NCBI GenBank assembly: GCA_910579275.1
Contig: CAJTTO010000013.1
Span: 1 to 64,000 of the forward strand
Length of the DNA: 64,000 nucleotides
Direction: 5' to 3'
Origin: an uncultured Lachnospiraceae bacterium
Lineage (GTDB): Bacteria > Bacillota > Clostridia > Lachnospirales > Lachnospiraceae
A program made the position numbers and the translations under genes. Below are positions 43,246 to 51,691 of the stretch, in pieces (the stretch's first letter is position 1; the number at the start of each line of letters is the position of its first letter). The notes below the pieces were generated by a model. It did no database searches. It worked only from the letters and a program-made list of their open reading frames with translations, and was not told the origin of the DNA.

Positions 43246-45042
43246 TTACTCCACATCCGCAAGCGCTGCCATGTCTTCCTCTCCGGTACGAATCTTGACT
43301 ACCTTGTCGACATTGTACACGAAAATTTTGCCGTCGCCAATGTGTCCGGTATATAAAACTTTTTTCGCGGATTCGATAACATCCTGCACCGGTATCGAAG
43401 AAACAACCACTTCCACTTTCACCTTCGGAAGCAGCGTTGCATCTATCTCCGCCCCGCGGTACTTCTCCCCGGCTCCTTTCTGGATGCCGCATCCCATTAC
43501 CTGTGTCACGGTCATGCCTGTCACTCCAATCTGATTCATCGCCCGGCGAAGCACATCATACCTTGAAAGCTTAGCGATAATGACAACCTTGTAAATGCCG
43601 GACACCGACGGCATAGGAACCTGTGAAACCTTGACTGACGCATTTTTCTGCGCCTCGGATGCTTCTTCGTAGTTGTCGGATCCAAGCTGCGTATTCTCGT
43701 TTTCCTCCATAATCATGCTGTTTGATATATCCATCATGGAAAAACCCGCATACGCCGACGGCAGACCATGCTCTGTGGCATCCAGACCGATAATTTCCTC
43801 CTCCTCGCTGACACGGAGACCAAATATTGCCCGAATCACCAGAAATGTAATAGTAATCGTGATGACCGTCCATATGATGACACAAAACATTCCTGCAAGC
43901 TGCATTCCCAGCAATTTGAAGCCGCCGCCGTAAAACAGCCCTGTCCCGCATATCTGGTTCGCACCATATGTAACACCATCCCCATAGCCCCGCGCAAATG
44001 CCGGAGCCGTATCTGTGGCAAAGAAACCAACTGCTATGGTTCCCCAGATACCATTCAGGCAATGTACGGCTACCGCACCGACCGGGTCGTCAATGTGAAG
44101 CTTGTAGTCAAGAAACCATACCCCGAACACAACCAACAGTCCAGCCACCGCACCAATCACAATTGCGCCAAATGCGTCCGTCACATCGCATCCTGCCGTG
44201 ATGGCTACAAGTCCTGCAAGCGATGCGTTGAGGCACATGGATACATCAGGTTTTCCATACTTCACCCATGTAAATACCATGCACACGACTGTCGCAATCG
44301 CAGGCGCAATCGTTGTTGTCACAAAAATGGATCCAAGTTCTTCGATGCTTGTCGCTGCCGCACCGTTAAATCCATACCAACCAAGCCACAGGATAAAGAC
44401 ACCAAGTGCACCGATCGTCAGGTTGTGTCCGGGAAAAGCATTGACTTTCGTAATCGTTCCCTGTTTATCCGTTGTGAACTTACCGATACGCGGTCCAAGA
44501 ATCTTCGCGCCAATCAGGGCACTGATGCCGCCTACCATGTGGATTGCGCAGGAACCGGCAAAATCATGGAATCCCTTCTGCGCAAGCCAGCCGCCGCCCC
44601 AGATCCAGTGTGCCTCGACCGGATAAATCAATGCAGAAATCACACCCGAATACACGCAGTAGGAAAGGAATTTTGTCCGCTCCGCCATGGCTCCTGAAAC
44701 GATTGTCGCTGTCGTTGCGCAGAACACAAGGTTAAACACAAAGTTTGACCAGTCAAAATCCGCATAGCTCGTAAAAATGTCAAAACCGGGCTTTCCGATA
44801 AAGCCAAACAAATCCTCGCCGAGCAGCAGCCCGAAACCGATTAAGATAAAGGTGCATGTGCCGATGCAGAAATCCATCAGATTCTTCATAATGATATTTC
44901 CCGTATTTTTTGCCCTCGTAAAGCCTGCCTCCACCATTGCAAACCCCGCCTGCATCCAAAAGACGAGTGCCGCGCCGATTAAGAACCATACGCCATAAAC
45001 CTCACTGTTTACGGCATCCAATACTTCCTGAAACTCTGTCAT
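43246..45042 (-). CDS. Ammonium transporter fused to a PII signalling domain
   Basis: The 598-residue protein begins with an Amt/Rh channel of 11 membrane helices (residues 5-410), with FWMQAGFAMVEAGFTRAKN and AIHMVGGISALIGA as family signatures. A cytoplasmic linker follows (about 415-475), then a full PII (GlnB/GlnK) domain: YKVVIIAKLSRYDVLRRAM, GVTGMTVTQVMGCG, YRGAEIDATLLPKVKVEVVV and TGHIGDGKIFVYNV. Normally GlnK is a separate protein that plugs the channel in response to ATP/ADP and 2-oxoglutarate. The Tyr51 uridylylation position of the T-loop (RGAEY) is Ile here, so control by uridylylation is not expected. The gene has a strongly folded leader. Confidence 0.95.
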   Translation of the reverse strand: MTEFQEVLDAVNSEVYGVWFLIGAALVFWMQAGFAMVEAGFTRAKNTGNIIMKNLMDFCIGTCTFILIGFGLLLGEDLFGFIGKPGFDIFTSYADFDWSNFVFNLVFCATTATIVSGAMAERTKFLSYCVYSGVISALIYPVEAHWIWGGGWLAQKGFHDFAGSCAIHMVGGISALIGAKILGPRIGKFTTDKQGTITKVNAFPGHNLTIGALGVFILWLGWYGFNGAAATSIEELGSIFVTTTIAPAIATVVCMVFTWVKYGKPDVSMCLNASLAGLVAITAGCDVTDAFGAIVIGAVAGLLVVFGVWFLDYKLHIDDPVGAVAVHCLNGIWGTIAVGFFATDTAPAFARGYGDGVTYGANQICGTGLFYGGGFKLLGMQLAGMFCVIIWTVITITITFLVIRAIFGLRVSEEEEIIGLDATEHGLPSAYAGFSMMDISNSMIMEENENTQLGSDNYEEASEAQKNASVKVSQVPMPSVSGIYKVVIIAKLSRYDVLRRAMNQIGVTGMTVTQVMGCGIQKGAGEKYRGAEIDATLLPKVKVEVVVSSIPVQDVIESAKKVLYTGHIGDGKIFVYNVDKVVKIRTGEEDMAALADVE

Positions 45043-45073
45043 AATCTTCTCCTCCTATTCAAACATTTTCCGC

Positions 45074-45116
45074 CGGACGCGTGCTGCTTTAGCAGCTTAT
45101 TTCCTTTTCGCGTCCG
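45074..45116 (-). promoter_or_regulatory. Structured leader hairpin of the amt gene
   Basis: CGGACGCG pairs with CGCGTCCG, and inside it GCTGC-TTTA-GCAGC forms a second stem. It lies about 30 bp before the ATG on the transcript. It does not match the glutamine or other riboswitch patterns that I know. Confidence 0.5.
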
Positions 45117-45121
45117 TGTGC

Positions 45122-45165
45122 AAAAAAGGCGCCATGGGACTCTGTCCCATAGCACCTTTGCTTTA
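45122..45165 (-). terminator. Terminator of the XRE-GNAT operon
   Basis: On the minus strand AAAGGTGCTATGGGAC pairs with GTCCCATGGCGCCTTT, ending in TTTTTT. It lies about 155 bp after the GNAT stop and just upstream of the amt leader. Confidence 0.75.
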
Positions 45166-45319
45166 TGTCAGTTATCTTACCACCACAATTTTCCAATGTC
45201 AAATTTTTTTTTGCGCAATATTATCTGCCAAAGGCAAACGACCGCACATTTATACGTTATCCTATGTCTTATGTGCGTTATATGTATACGAATTGGGGAC
45301 AGTTTTCTGCATTTTTTGT

Positions 45320-46057
45320 TCAGCATGCACGATAGACATACTGCAAATACTCCTTTTCCGTCATCAATCCGTCGAAATTCATTTCGCGCAGCCGTACCGA
45401 GCCGTTTAGCACGAAACCAAGACGCTGGCACAGACGTATGGATGGCGTGTTTCGCCTGTCCACAAACGAACAATATTCTTTCTGTTCCAGCTCACTGACA
45501 CCATAAGACAGAATCGCACTACACGCTTCGTATGCATAACCCTTATGCTGGTATTTTACCCCCAGCATATAACCCAGTTCCAGCCCGTCAAATCCTTCCC
45601 TGTATTCCAGCCCTGCCCTGCCGATTATTCTGCCGCTTTCCTTTTCCTCGAGAACCCACATGCCAAATCCATAAAATCCGTATACATTCCGTATGTATTC
45701 CTTTGTGTACGCCATCTCCTGCTCCGGATCCGGCAGCAGCCCGTCCATGTAACGCACGACGCTCTCGTCCTCGTACAGCACATACAGCTGCTCGACATCC
45801 TCCACCGCAATCTCCCGAATCCTAAGCCGCTGTGTCTCGGCAATATCCCAAGGAATCCCCTTAAAGCGTCTGTAAACCCGATCCAGATATTGTGCGTCAA
45901 TGTCACTTAGCTGCTCCACACAGTATGCGCCGTCCGGAAAACTGCTGTCCTGATTTCTGTCGTTGAGCCAGACAATATATGGTATTTTGTTGTCGTGAAA
46001 AAAGAAAGCTTCCTCTGCACTTTCTGTAATCTTAACCTCATGAAAATCGTCAGCCAT
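45320..46057 (-). CDS. GNAT family N-acetyltransferase
   Basis: The 245-residue protein has an N-terminal region of about 75 residues without known domain. A GNAT acetyltransferase domain (RimJ/RimL type) follows: RLRIREIAVEDVEQLY, GFGMWVLEEKESGRIIGRAGLEYREG, LELGYMLGVKYQHKGYAYEAC and SIRLCQRLGFVLNG. It would transfer acetyl from acetyl-CoA to an amine such as a protein N-terminus or small molecule. Its start overlaps the end of the upstream XRE gene by 8 bp, so the two are translationally coupled. The substrate is unknown. Confidence 0.85.
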   Translation of the reverse strand: MADDFHEVKITESAEEAFFFHDNKIPYIVWLNDRNQDSSFPDGAYCVEQLSDIDAQYLDRVYRRFKGIPWDIAETQRLRIREIAVEDVEQLYVLYEDESVVRYMDGLLPDPEQEMAYTKEYIRNVYGFYGFGMWVLEEKESGRIIGRAGLEYREGFDGLELGYMLGVKYQHKGYAYEACSAILSYGVSELEQKEYCSFVDRRNTPSIRLCQRLGFVLNGSVRLREMNFDGLMTEKEYLQYVYRAC

Positions 46058-46373
46058 TTGCTTTTACCGCCCTGAAATATAATTTCACGCGCGTGACAAA
46101 GTCCGTGTTCTGCGCCAGATGCAGTATCCACATCTCCTCATTCCGCGGCATCAGCAAATCCTCCATATGCACCCCCAGAATGTTGCTCAGCATATATAGG
46201 TTGTCAAGCGACGGCATTGTCTGTCCGTTCATCCACCTGTATACAGGCTGGGGACAGGACAGATATAGTTTTTCCTGAATTTCCCTGATGGAAAATCCCC
46301 GCATGGTTATCATGTTTTTAATTACTTTTCCTGTCATACGCATATCCAGAGATATCAAATTTTCTTTGCTCAT
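46050..46373 (-). CDS. XRE-family helix-turn-helix protein
   Basis: This 107-residue protein has a Cro/cI-type helix-turn-helix in residues 10-65 (MTGKVIKNMITMRGFSIREIQEKLYLSCPQPVYRWMNG region and TMPSLDNLYMLSNILGV). A short tail follows. It overlaps the downstream GNAT gene by 8 bp and probably controls this two-gene unit. No operator could be identified. Confidence 0.8.
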   Translation of the reverse strand: MSKENLISLDMRMTGKVIKNMITMRGFSIREIQEKLYLSCPQPVYRWMNGQTMPSLDNLYMLSNILGVHMEDLLMPRNEEMWILHLAQNTDFVTRVKLYFRAVKANG

Positions 46374-46628
46374 AGTTGCACAGCCTCCGTATTTTCATCA
46401 TATTATAATCTATACTATCATCATACACACTATTGCGCAAACTGTCATTGGACTTTTCGTCCAAGTGGGTGTGCGTTGTAACTGTGTACGTTTTCCCACG
46501 GTTCACATTTTTTTCACAAAATGTACGCCGAATAAACACATTTATCCTATATGATTGGTACTGTAAAGATATTTTCCCCTTTTTCAATGTAAAACCGGAC
46601 GCTCTCCCAAAAATGTCCGGAAATATAA

Positions 46629-46665
46629 CAGAGCTTCAGTTTCGCACTGAAGCTCTTGTTTTTGC
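46629..46665 (-). terminator. Terminator of the rib operon
   Basis: AGAGCTTCAG pairs with CTGAAGCTCT around TTTCGCA. It lies about 40 bp after the ribH stop. The T-rich tail is stronger on the plus strand than on the minus strand, so it may stop transcription from both sides. Confidence 0.65.
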
Positions 46666-46702
46666 ACAAGGGCGTATTGCTCTGAACCGTGTCTGGCCGC
46701 GA

Positions 46703-47176
46703 TTATTTGTCAAGCGCACGCATCAGGTTTACCATCTCAATGGCTCCTGTCGCACAGTCAAATCCCTTGTTGCCTGCCTTCGTGCCGGCGCGCTCAATTG
46801 CCTGTTCAATGTTTTCTGTCGTCAGCACCCCGAACATGACAGGAATGTCATTTTGAAGTGACACTGCCGCAATTCCCTTCGACACCTCGCTGCACACATA
46901 ATCATAGTGTGTCGTCGAACCGCGGATAACCGCACCCAGACAGATAATCGCATCATATTTTCCGCTCTTAGCCATTTTCGATGCGATGAGCGGAATCTCA
47001 AATGCTCCCGGAACCCATGCCGTCTCGATGTTTTCATCCGGCACGTCATGGCGGTGGAGTGCGTCAAGCGCCCCTCCCAGAAGCTTTGATGTGATAAACT
47101 CGTTGAACCGCGCCGCCACAATACCGATTTTGATATCCTTGTCTGATGCTACATAATTTCCTTCATACGTTTTCAT
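46703..47176 (-). CDS. ribH: 6,7-dimethyl-8-ribityllumazine synthase
   Basis: RibH condenses 5-amino-6-ribitylamino-uracil with 3,4-dihydroxy-2-butanone 4-phosphate to form lumazine, the penultimate step of riboflavin synthesis. The 157-residue protein shows IGIVAARFNEFITSKLLGGALD, WVPGAFEIPLIASKMA, CLGAVIRGSTTHYDYVC with the catalytic His, and PVMFGVLTTENIEQAIERAG. It is the last gene of the operon. A family 2-like structured element separates it from ribBA. Confidence 0.97.
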   Translation of the reverse strand: MKTYEGNYVASDKDIKIGIVAARFNEFITSKLLGGALDALHRHDVPDENIETAWVPGAFEIPLIASKMAKSGKYDAIICLGAVIRGSTTHYDYVCSEVSKGIAAVSLQNDIPVMFGVLTTENIEQAIERAGTKAGNKGFDCATGAIEMVNLMRALDK

Positions 47177-47214
47177 TGTCTCATTCCTTTCTTATCATTA
47201 AAAATGTCATAACG

Positions 47215-47356
47215 ATTCAGTACCTTCATCGTTGCGGGCATCAAGCCATGCAAATCCGTTTCGTGGTGCCAAAGCCATTGCTTGGTGCAATTTACGCTTT
47301 TTTACGTGGCTTATAAAGCCATCATTCGCAGCAAGTGCGCAGTACTGAACAGTTAC
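47215..47356. repeat. Family 2 structured element, copy 3, inside the rib operon
   Basis: TTCAGTAC and GTACTGAA close the element; the right end continues CAGTTAC. It shares the core GGCATCAAGCCATGCA with copy 1. GCATCAAGC pairs with GCTTGGTGC through one G-T wobble, and GGCTT-ATAA-AGCC forms another stem. It fills the gap between ribBA and ribH. Confidence 0.65.
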
Positions 47357-47363
47357 AAAATAT

Positions 47364-48557
47364 CTATAAATAATGCCCCATTTTTATCTTTTTAGTCTCA
47401 AGATAAAATGCGTCATATTCATTTGCCTGAATTTCAATCGGCACACGCTCCACAATCTCCATGCCGTAATCGGACAACTGGTAAACCTTGTCCGGATTGT
47501 TGGTGAGGAGCCGCAGTGTCTTAACGCCCAAATCCCGAAGAATCTGTGCGCCGATATAGTACTCCCGCAGATCCTCCCCAAAACCAAGCGCCAGATTTGC
47601 CTCCACGGTGTCCATTCCCTTGCTCTGCAGCTCATATGCACGGAGTTTGTTCAGCAGCCCGATGCCGCGCCCTTCCTGACGCATATACAGGAGAATCCCC
47701 CTGCCCTCTGCCTCTATCATTTCCATTGCCTTCGCAAGCTGTTCCCCGCAGTCGCAGCGGGATGAATGGAACACATCTCCGGTAAGGCACTCCGAATGCA
47801 CCCTGCACAGCACGCGCTCGCCGTCACTGATGTCTCCCTTGACAAGCGCCACATGGTGCTCTCCGTTTAACAGGTTCTGGTACCCATAGGCTCTGAATTT
47901 GCCAAATCCTGTCGGAAGCTCCGGACTTGCCACGCACTCGACCAATTTGTCATATTTCTTTCTGTAGTCCTGCAGTGCCTTGATGGTTATAAATTTCAGG
48001 TTCCATTTCTCTGCCATCTCAATCAGCTGCGGGGTGCGCAGCATGTGCCCGTCATCCCCCATAATTTCACAGCACAGACCGCACTCCTGCAGACCTGCCA
48101 GCCGCATAAGATCCACGGTCGCCTCGGTGTGCCCGTTCCGCTCAAGCACGCCGTTTTTCTTTGCCAGAAGCGGAAACATATGCCCCGGACGCCTGAAATC
48201 CTCCGGTTTCGAGGACAAATCGGCAACCTTCCTTGCCGTGTACCCTCTCTCCGCCGCCGAGATGCCTGTGGTGGTGTCCACATGGTCTATCGAAACGGTA
48301 AACGCCGTTTCGTGGTTATCGGTATTTTGCTTCACCATCTGAGGCAGATGAAGCCGCTCGCAAAAATGTTCGCTCATCGGCATGCAGATCAGCCCCCTGC
48401 CCTGCGCTGCCATAAAATTCACATTCTCCGTTGTGGCAAACTCTGCCGCACAGATAAAATCTCCCTCATTTTCCCTGTCCTCATCATCCGTAACCAGAAT
48501 GAGTCCGCCATTTTTCAGCGCCTCAAGCGCTTCCGGAATGGTACTAAATTGAAACAT
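47364..48557 (-). CDS. ribBA: Bifunctional DHBP synthase / GTP cyclohydrolase II
   Basis: RibBA supplies both precursors of riboflavin. Residues 1-200 are 3,4-dihydroxy-2-butanone 4-phosphate synthase (VTDDEDRENEGDFICAAEF, RPGHMFPLLAK, HTEATVDLMRLAG). Residues 201-397 are GTP cyclohydrolase II, with the zinc-binding Cys set in HSECLTGDVFHSSRCDCG and the RQEGRGIGLLNKL segment. AAAGGAGG lies 6 bases before the ATG at 48557, giving 397 residues; eight further codons upstream are open but would overlap the ribE end. It follows ribE by 20 bp. Confidence 0.97.
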   Translation of the reverse strand: MFQFSTIPEALEALKNGGLILVTDDEDRENEGDFICAAEFATTENVNFMAAQGRGLICMPMSEHFCERLHLPQMVKQNTDNHETAFTVSIDHVDTTTGISAAERGYTARKVADLSSKPEDFRRPGHMFPLLAKKNGVLERNGHTEATVDLMRLAGLQECGLCCEIMGDDGHMLRTPQLIEMAEKWNLKFITIKALQDYRKKYDKLVECVASPELPTGFGKFRAYGYQNLLNGEHHVALVKGDISDGERVLCRVHSECLTGDVFHSSRCDCGEQLAKAMEMIEAEGRGILLYMRQEGRGIGLLNKLRAYELQSKGMDTVEANLALGFGEDLREYYIGAQILRDLGVKTLRLLTNNPDKVYQLSDYGMEIVERVPIEIQANEYDAFYLETKKIKMGHYL

Positions 48558-48577
48558 ATTCTGCCTCCTTTGTCCTA

Positions 48578-49237
48578 TCAAATAAATCCGTTTCGGGCTA
48601 AAAAATTCTTGTCTATATGGCCGGTGTCCTTTTGTGCCCCGCCCTGCACCCCTTCCGTCAGGAATTTCTCGATATACTTTCCGACCATGTCATTTTCCAA
48701 ATTGACCAAGTCTCCTGTCCTGCGGCGCGCAAGCGTTGTCTGCTGCAATGTGTGGGGGATAATTGACACGGAGAAATCCTCCTTGGACACTGCCGCAACC
48801 GTAAGGCTTATCCCGTCTATCGCTATGGAACCTTTTTCTATGATATAGTGCAGTATGTGCGACTGTGCCGCTATGGTGTACCATACCGCATTATCGTCTT
48901 TGCGGATATCCGTTATGCTGCCTGTGCCGTCAATGTGCCCCGACACCATATGACCGCCAAATCTTGCGTCTGCCCGCATTGCGCGCTCAAGATTCACTCT
49001 GGAACCGATTTTTAATTTTCCAAGCGCTGAGCGGCGCATCGTCTCATGCATGACATCCGCCTGAAAGGAACTGCCTGCAATCCCCACCACAGTCAGACAC
49101 ACACCGTTCGTTGCCACACTGTCGCCAACTTGAATGTCATCCAGAATTTTTTCCGCTTTTATGGTCAGTATCATGGAATCCGCATTTCTCTGTACGGCAA
49201 GTATCTCACCGATTTCCTCAATGATTCCCGTGAACAT
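48578..49237 (-). CDS. ribE: Riboflavin synthase, alpha chain
   Basis: RibE dismutates two lumazine molecules to riboflavin. The 219-residue protein is a tandem of two similar barrels: MFTGIIEEIGEI and VGDSVATNGVCLTV in the first half, GHIDGTGSI and GSIAIDGISLTV in the second, with the lumazine-binding pattern repeated. It lies between ribD and ribBA in the riboswitch-controlled operon. In Bacillus-style naming it corresponds to ribE, and in E. coli naming to ribC or ribE depending on source. Confidence 0.97.
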   Translation of the reverse strand: MFTGIIEEIGEILAVQRNADSMILTIKAEKILDDIQVGDSVATNGVCLTVVGIAGSSFQADVMHETMRRSALGKLKIGSRVNLERAMRADARFGGHMVSGHIDGTGSITDIRKDDNAVWYTIAAQSHILHYIIEKGSIAIDGISLTVAAVSKEDFSVSIIPHTLQQTTLARRRTGDLVNLENDMVGKYIEKFLTEGVQGGAQKDTGHIDKNFLARNGFI

Positions 49238-49282
49238 CTGTTACCCTCCTGCTTTATCGTTTACCTTTCACAATCTCCCAAG

Positions 49283-50401
49283 CTAAACCGTTTTTACTAC
49301 TTCACTCTCTATCAGTATGTCCCCATCAAACATGCTAATATGTGTATTTTTCAATTTTATGCAGTCTGCAACCTCTGCAAATCCCATACCGCCGACCGGC
49401 GATTTCGCGCCGCTTCCACCAAAGAGCTTCGGCGCAATATACGCCTGAACCTTGTTGACAATGCCGCATTTCAAGGCAGAATAGTTTAAACTCGCACCAC
49501 CTTCCAGAAGAATGCTGTCAATCCCTTGTCCACCCAGCTTTTCCATAAGCGCCTTTAAGTCAATGCCCTGTCCCTGTGATGCGGTCGGCACTGCAATCAC
49601 TTTGCAGTTTTTTTGAAGATACCGTTCCCGCAGCTCGATATCTGTGCTCGCTGTCGCAATAATGGTCGGTATCTCCTCTGCGGTTTCCACGATTCTACAG
49701 TCCAACGGCGTCCGGAGATTGGTGTCGGCAATAATCCGCACCGGATTGCGCCCTCCCTCCGGAAGACGGCAGTCGAGCATCGGGTTGTCCGCCATGACAG
49801 TGCCCACGCCCACCATAATGCCTGTGTAGCGGTTCCTGTCCTTATGCACATTTTCCCGCGCTTTTTCACCGGTTATCCACTTTGACTTTCCCGCATATGT
49901 GGCTATCTTGCCGTCAAGTGTCATGGCGTATTTCATTACGACATACGGCGTCTTACATCGTATGTAATGAAAAAAGACATCATTTAAAGCGTCACATGTT
50001 TCCTTCATGACATTTGTGACAACCTCGATTCCGGCATCCCGCAGCATCTGTATGCCTTTTCCTGCCACAAGCGGATTGGGGTCATCCGATCCGATTACGA
50101 CTCGCCCAAAACCGTTTTCTATGATTGCCTCGGTACAGGGCGGCGTCTTTCCATAGTGGCAGCAGGGTTCAAGCGTGACATAGATTGTTGCGCCCTTAAG
50201 ATTTCCTTCCGGATGCGTTTCATAAAAATTTTTAATGGCATTGCGCTCCGCGTGCAGCTCCCCGCAGCGCGCGTGCCAGCCTTCCGCCAGTATCTGCCCG
50301 TCCCTTGTAATGACCGCCCCGACCAATGGGTTGGGGTTGACTGCCCCGATTCCGCGTTTCGCCAGCTCAACGGCGCGCAGCATGTATTCGCTATCTGTCA
50401 T
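49283..50401 (-). CDS. ribD: Bifunctional pyrimidine deaminase/reductase
   Basis: RibD carries out the second and third steps after GTP cyclohydrolase II. Residues 1-145 are the zinc deaminase (HAERNAI and PCCHYGKTPPC zinc ligands). Residues 146-372 are the NADPH-dependent reductase (AMTLDGKIA, GVGTVMADNPMLDCR, LLEGGASLN). The start at 50401 is chosen since AAAGGAGG is 5 bases before it; an ATG at 50419 overlaps that site. It is the first gene after the FMN riboswitch. Confidence 0.97.
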   Translation of the reverse strand: MTDSEYMLRAVELAKRGIGAVNPNPLVGAVITRDGQILAEGWHARCGELHAERNAIKNFYETHPEGNLKGATIYVTLEPCCHYGKTPPCTEAIIENGFGRVVIGSDDPNPLVAGKGIQMLRDAGIEVVTNVMKETCDALNDVFFHYIRCKTPYVVMKYAMTLDGKIATYAGKSKWITGEKARENVHKDRNRYTGIMVGVGTVMADNPMLDCRLPEGGRNPVRIIADTNLRTPLDCRIVETAEEIPTIIATASTDIELRERYLQKNCKVIAVPTASQGQGIDLKALMEKLGGQGIDSILLEGGASLNYSALKCGIVNKVQAYIAPKLFGGSGAKSPVGGMGFAEVADCIKLKNTHISMFDGDILIESEVVKTV

Positions 50402-50537
50402 GGATGCCTCCTTTTTCATTCATAGGCTCTCGGTGCCTATATTCCATTGGAAAAATCAAGCATGGAAGAGCCATCTTCCCTACTCGGGCGTCCGTCAGCT
50501 TGCTGACGTATTTCATTTGGATGCCCGTGTGCATAAT

Positions 50538-50576
50538 GAAAAAATCCCGAACTATATCGCTATAATTCAGGACTTC
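50538..50576 (-). terminator. Riboswitch expression-platform terminator of the rib operon
   Basis: On the minus strand TCCTGAATTAT pairs, with two G-T wobbles, with ATAGTTCGGGA and is followed by TTTTTT. It lies between the FMN aptamer and ribD, as expected for transcriptional attenuation when FMN is bound. Confidence 0.8.
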
Positions 50577-50639
50577 CTACATTCAAAGAACAGCACCCTG
50601 CCATCCGGCAGCGGGAGCTTTCTTTCAAATATATTTACA

Positions 50640-50766
50640 TCTTCTTTCATCCAGACTTTACTGTCGGCTTTGGAATTTCACCAAATCATGCCCCGCTGAC
50701 ATTACAGCGGCGGCTCGTGGGCTTTACCACCGGTAGGGAATCGCACCCTGCCCTGAAGACACATTA
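50640..50766 (-). ncRNA. FMN riboswitch (RFN element)
   Basis: The minus strand carries the conserved blocks of the FMN aptamer in order: CAGGGTGCGATTCCCTACCG, GGTGGTAAAGCCCACGAG, GTCAGCGGGGCATGATTTGG, GTGAAATTCCAAAGCCGACA and GTAAAGTCTGGATG. The ends pair as GTCTTC and GAAGAT to close P1. It lies about 240 bp upstream of ribD and precedes an intrinsic terminator. Confidence 0.95.
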
Positions 50767-50853
50767 TTCTGCTTACGTGGATTACTATAGCATGAAATCG
50801 TGTGAAAATCAAGGGCTTTTGGGTACTTTTCAAGATTCATGGCATGAACTTAG

Positions 50854-50972
50854 TTACTGTTCAGACATCCACCAAAATGCTTGCCTTTTAGCATTTTGTG
50901 TGCAAAATTTGTTATAATTCACACCTCAATAGCTTGTATGCCGATAAAAACGGCGTGGGTGTGAATTGTAAC
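50854..50972 (+). repeat. Family 1 structured repeat, copy C (with internal deletion)
   Basis: It begins TTACTGTTCAGACATCCACC and ends GTGTGAATTGTAAC. Compared with copy A it lacks about 20 bp (the GTAGCGGGAATCATGCG part), which disrupts only the linker before the first hairpin. Both main stems and the TGTTATAAT box are intact. It lies between the riboswitch and the PIN gene. Confidence 0.85.
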
Positions 50973-51051
50973 TGAACTTATTCTTCCCGAATCGCACATA
51001 AATCTACATAATTTCACGGCAAAACGGACTAATACTTCCATAATTATCCGT

Positions 51052-51477
51052 TTATCTTATATCTTCCATTGTCATACACGGAAGTTCTCTTTCTTGTCGA
51101 AGCTGCTTATCATTTGTAAAGAACATATCGCATTTTTTCACTATTGCTGTCGCAATCTGTAAAGCATCCATAGCTTTAAAGTTTTTATATTGTCCTCTAA
51201 TCTTTGCCCCCTGTTCTGCTATTATTGAATCAATTTCAACCACTTCAATATTCATGTACTCAATAAAACGCTTAAAATTGTCCACATATTCCATTTTACG
51301 AATGCTATATGGCAGCACAAGATATTCCTCAACCGTAAGTGCAGAAGTCACAATCTGTATATGCTCCTTCATACATCTTGTAAAAAACTTTTCCATTGAA
51401 TGCACATATAAGGAACTATTTTCCAAAAAATAGATAATCGGTGCCGTGTCAATAAATACCCTTTTAAAATCTGTCAT
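51052..51477 (-). CDS. PIN domain toxin (VapC-like)
   Basis: The 141-residue protein has the four acidic residues of the PIN nuclease: Asp in VFIDTAPIIYFLE, Glu in LTVEEYLV, Asp in KAMDALQIATA and Asp in FFTND. VapC toxins cleave tRNA or rRNA when not held by their antitoxin. Its start overlaps the upstream antitoxin-like gene by 14 bp, as usual for such pairs. It is flanked by family 1 repeats on both sides (50854 and 51972), suggesting an acquired module. Confidence 0.85.
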   Translation of the reverse strand: MTDFKRVFIDTAPIIYFLENSSLYVHSMEKFFTRCMKEHIQIVTSALTVEEYLVLPYSIRKMEYVDNFKRFIEYMNIEVVEIDSIIAEQGAKIRGQYKNFKAMDALQIATAIVKKCDMFFTNDKQLRQERELPCMTMEDIR

Positions 51478-51688
51478 TATCCCGCAGCTCCCTTACGTAT
51501 TTATCCGCATTCTGTCCCCGCTCTGTCGATTCCATAACAAACTGATTTAAATTTACAGCTTCTTTTTCTTTTACGTCAGATGTTCCCAATAGTCCATTCA
51601 CACCCTGCATAATTTGAATTACAAAACTTAGTTTATCTTCTGGTACTTTTTCCAACATTTGAATTGCTTCCTGTCTAATTGATGTCAT
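51464..51688 (-). CDS. Putative antitoxin of the PIN toxin
   Basis: AGGAGGTGCCTT directly precedes the ATG at 51688, which gives 74 residues. The protein is alpha-helical and charged (IRQEAIQMLEKVPEDKLSFVIQIMQG, then an acidic/Asn-rich tail NADKYVRELRDNDRF). Small antitoxins partnered with PIN toxins in Clostridia look like this, with the toxin-wrapping segment at the C-terminus, but I do not recognise a DNA-binding motif. The overlap with the PIN gene supports pairing. The same frame stays open upstream into an XRE-like remnant. Confidence 0.7.
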   Translation of the reverse strand: MTSIRQEAIQMLEKVPEDKLSFVIQIMQGVNGLLGTSDVKEKEAVNLNQFVMESTERGQNADKYVRELRDNDRF

Positions 51689-51691
51689 AAG

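Noticed and set aside
45043..45120. Glutamine riboswitch in the amt leader
   Set aside because: The hairpin is strong but lacks the conserved core that I would expect; left as an unassigned structure.
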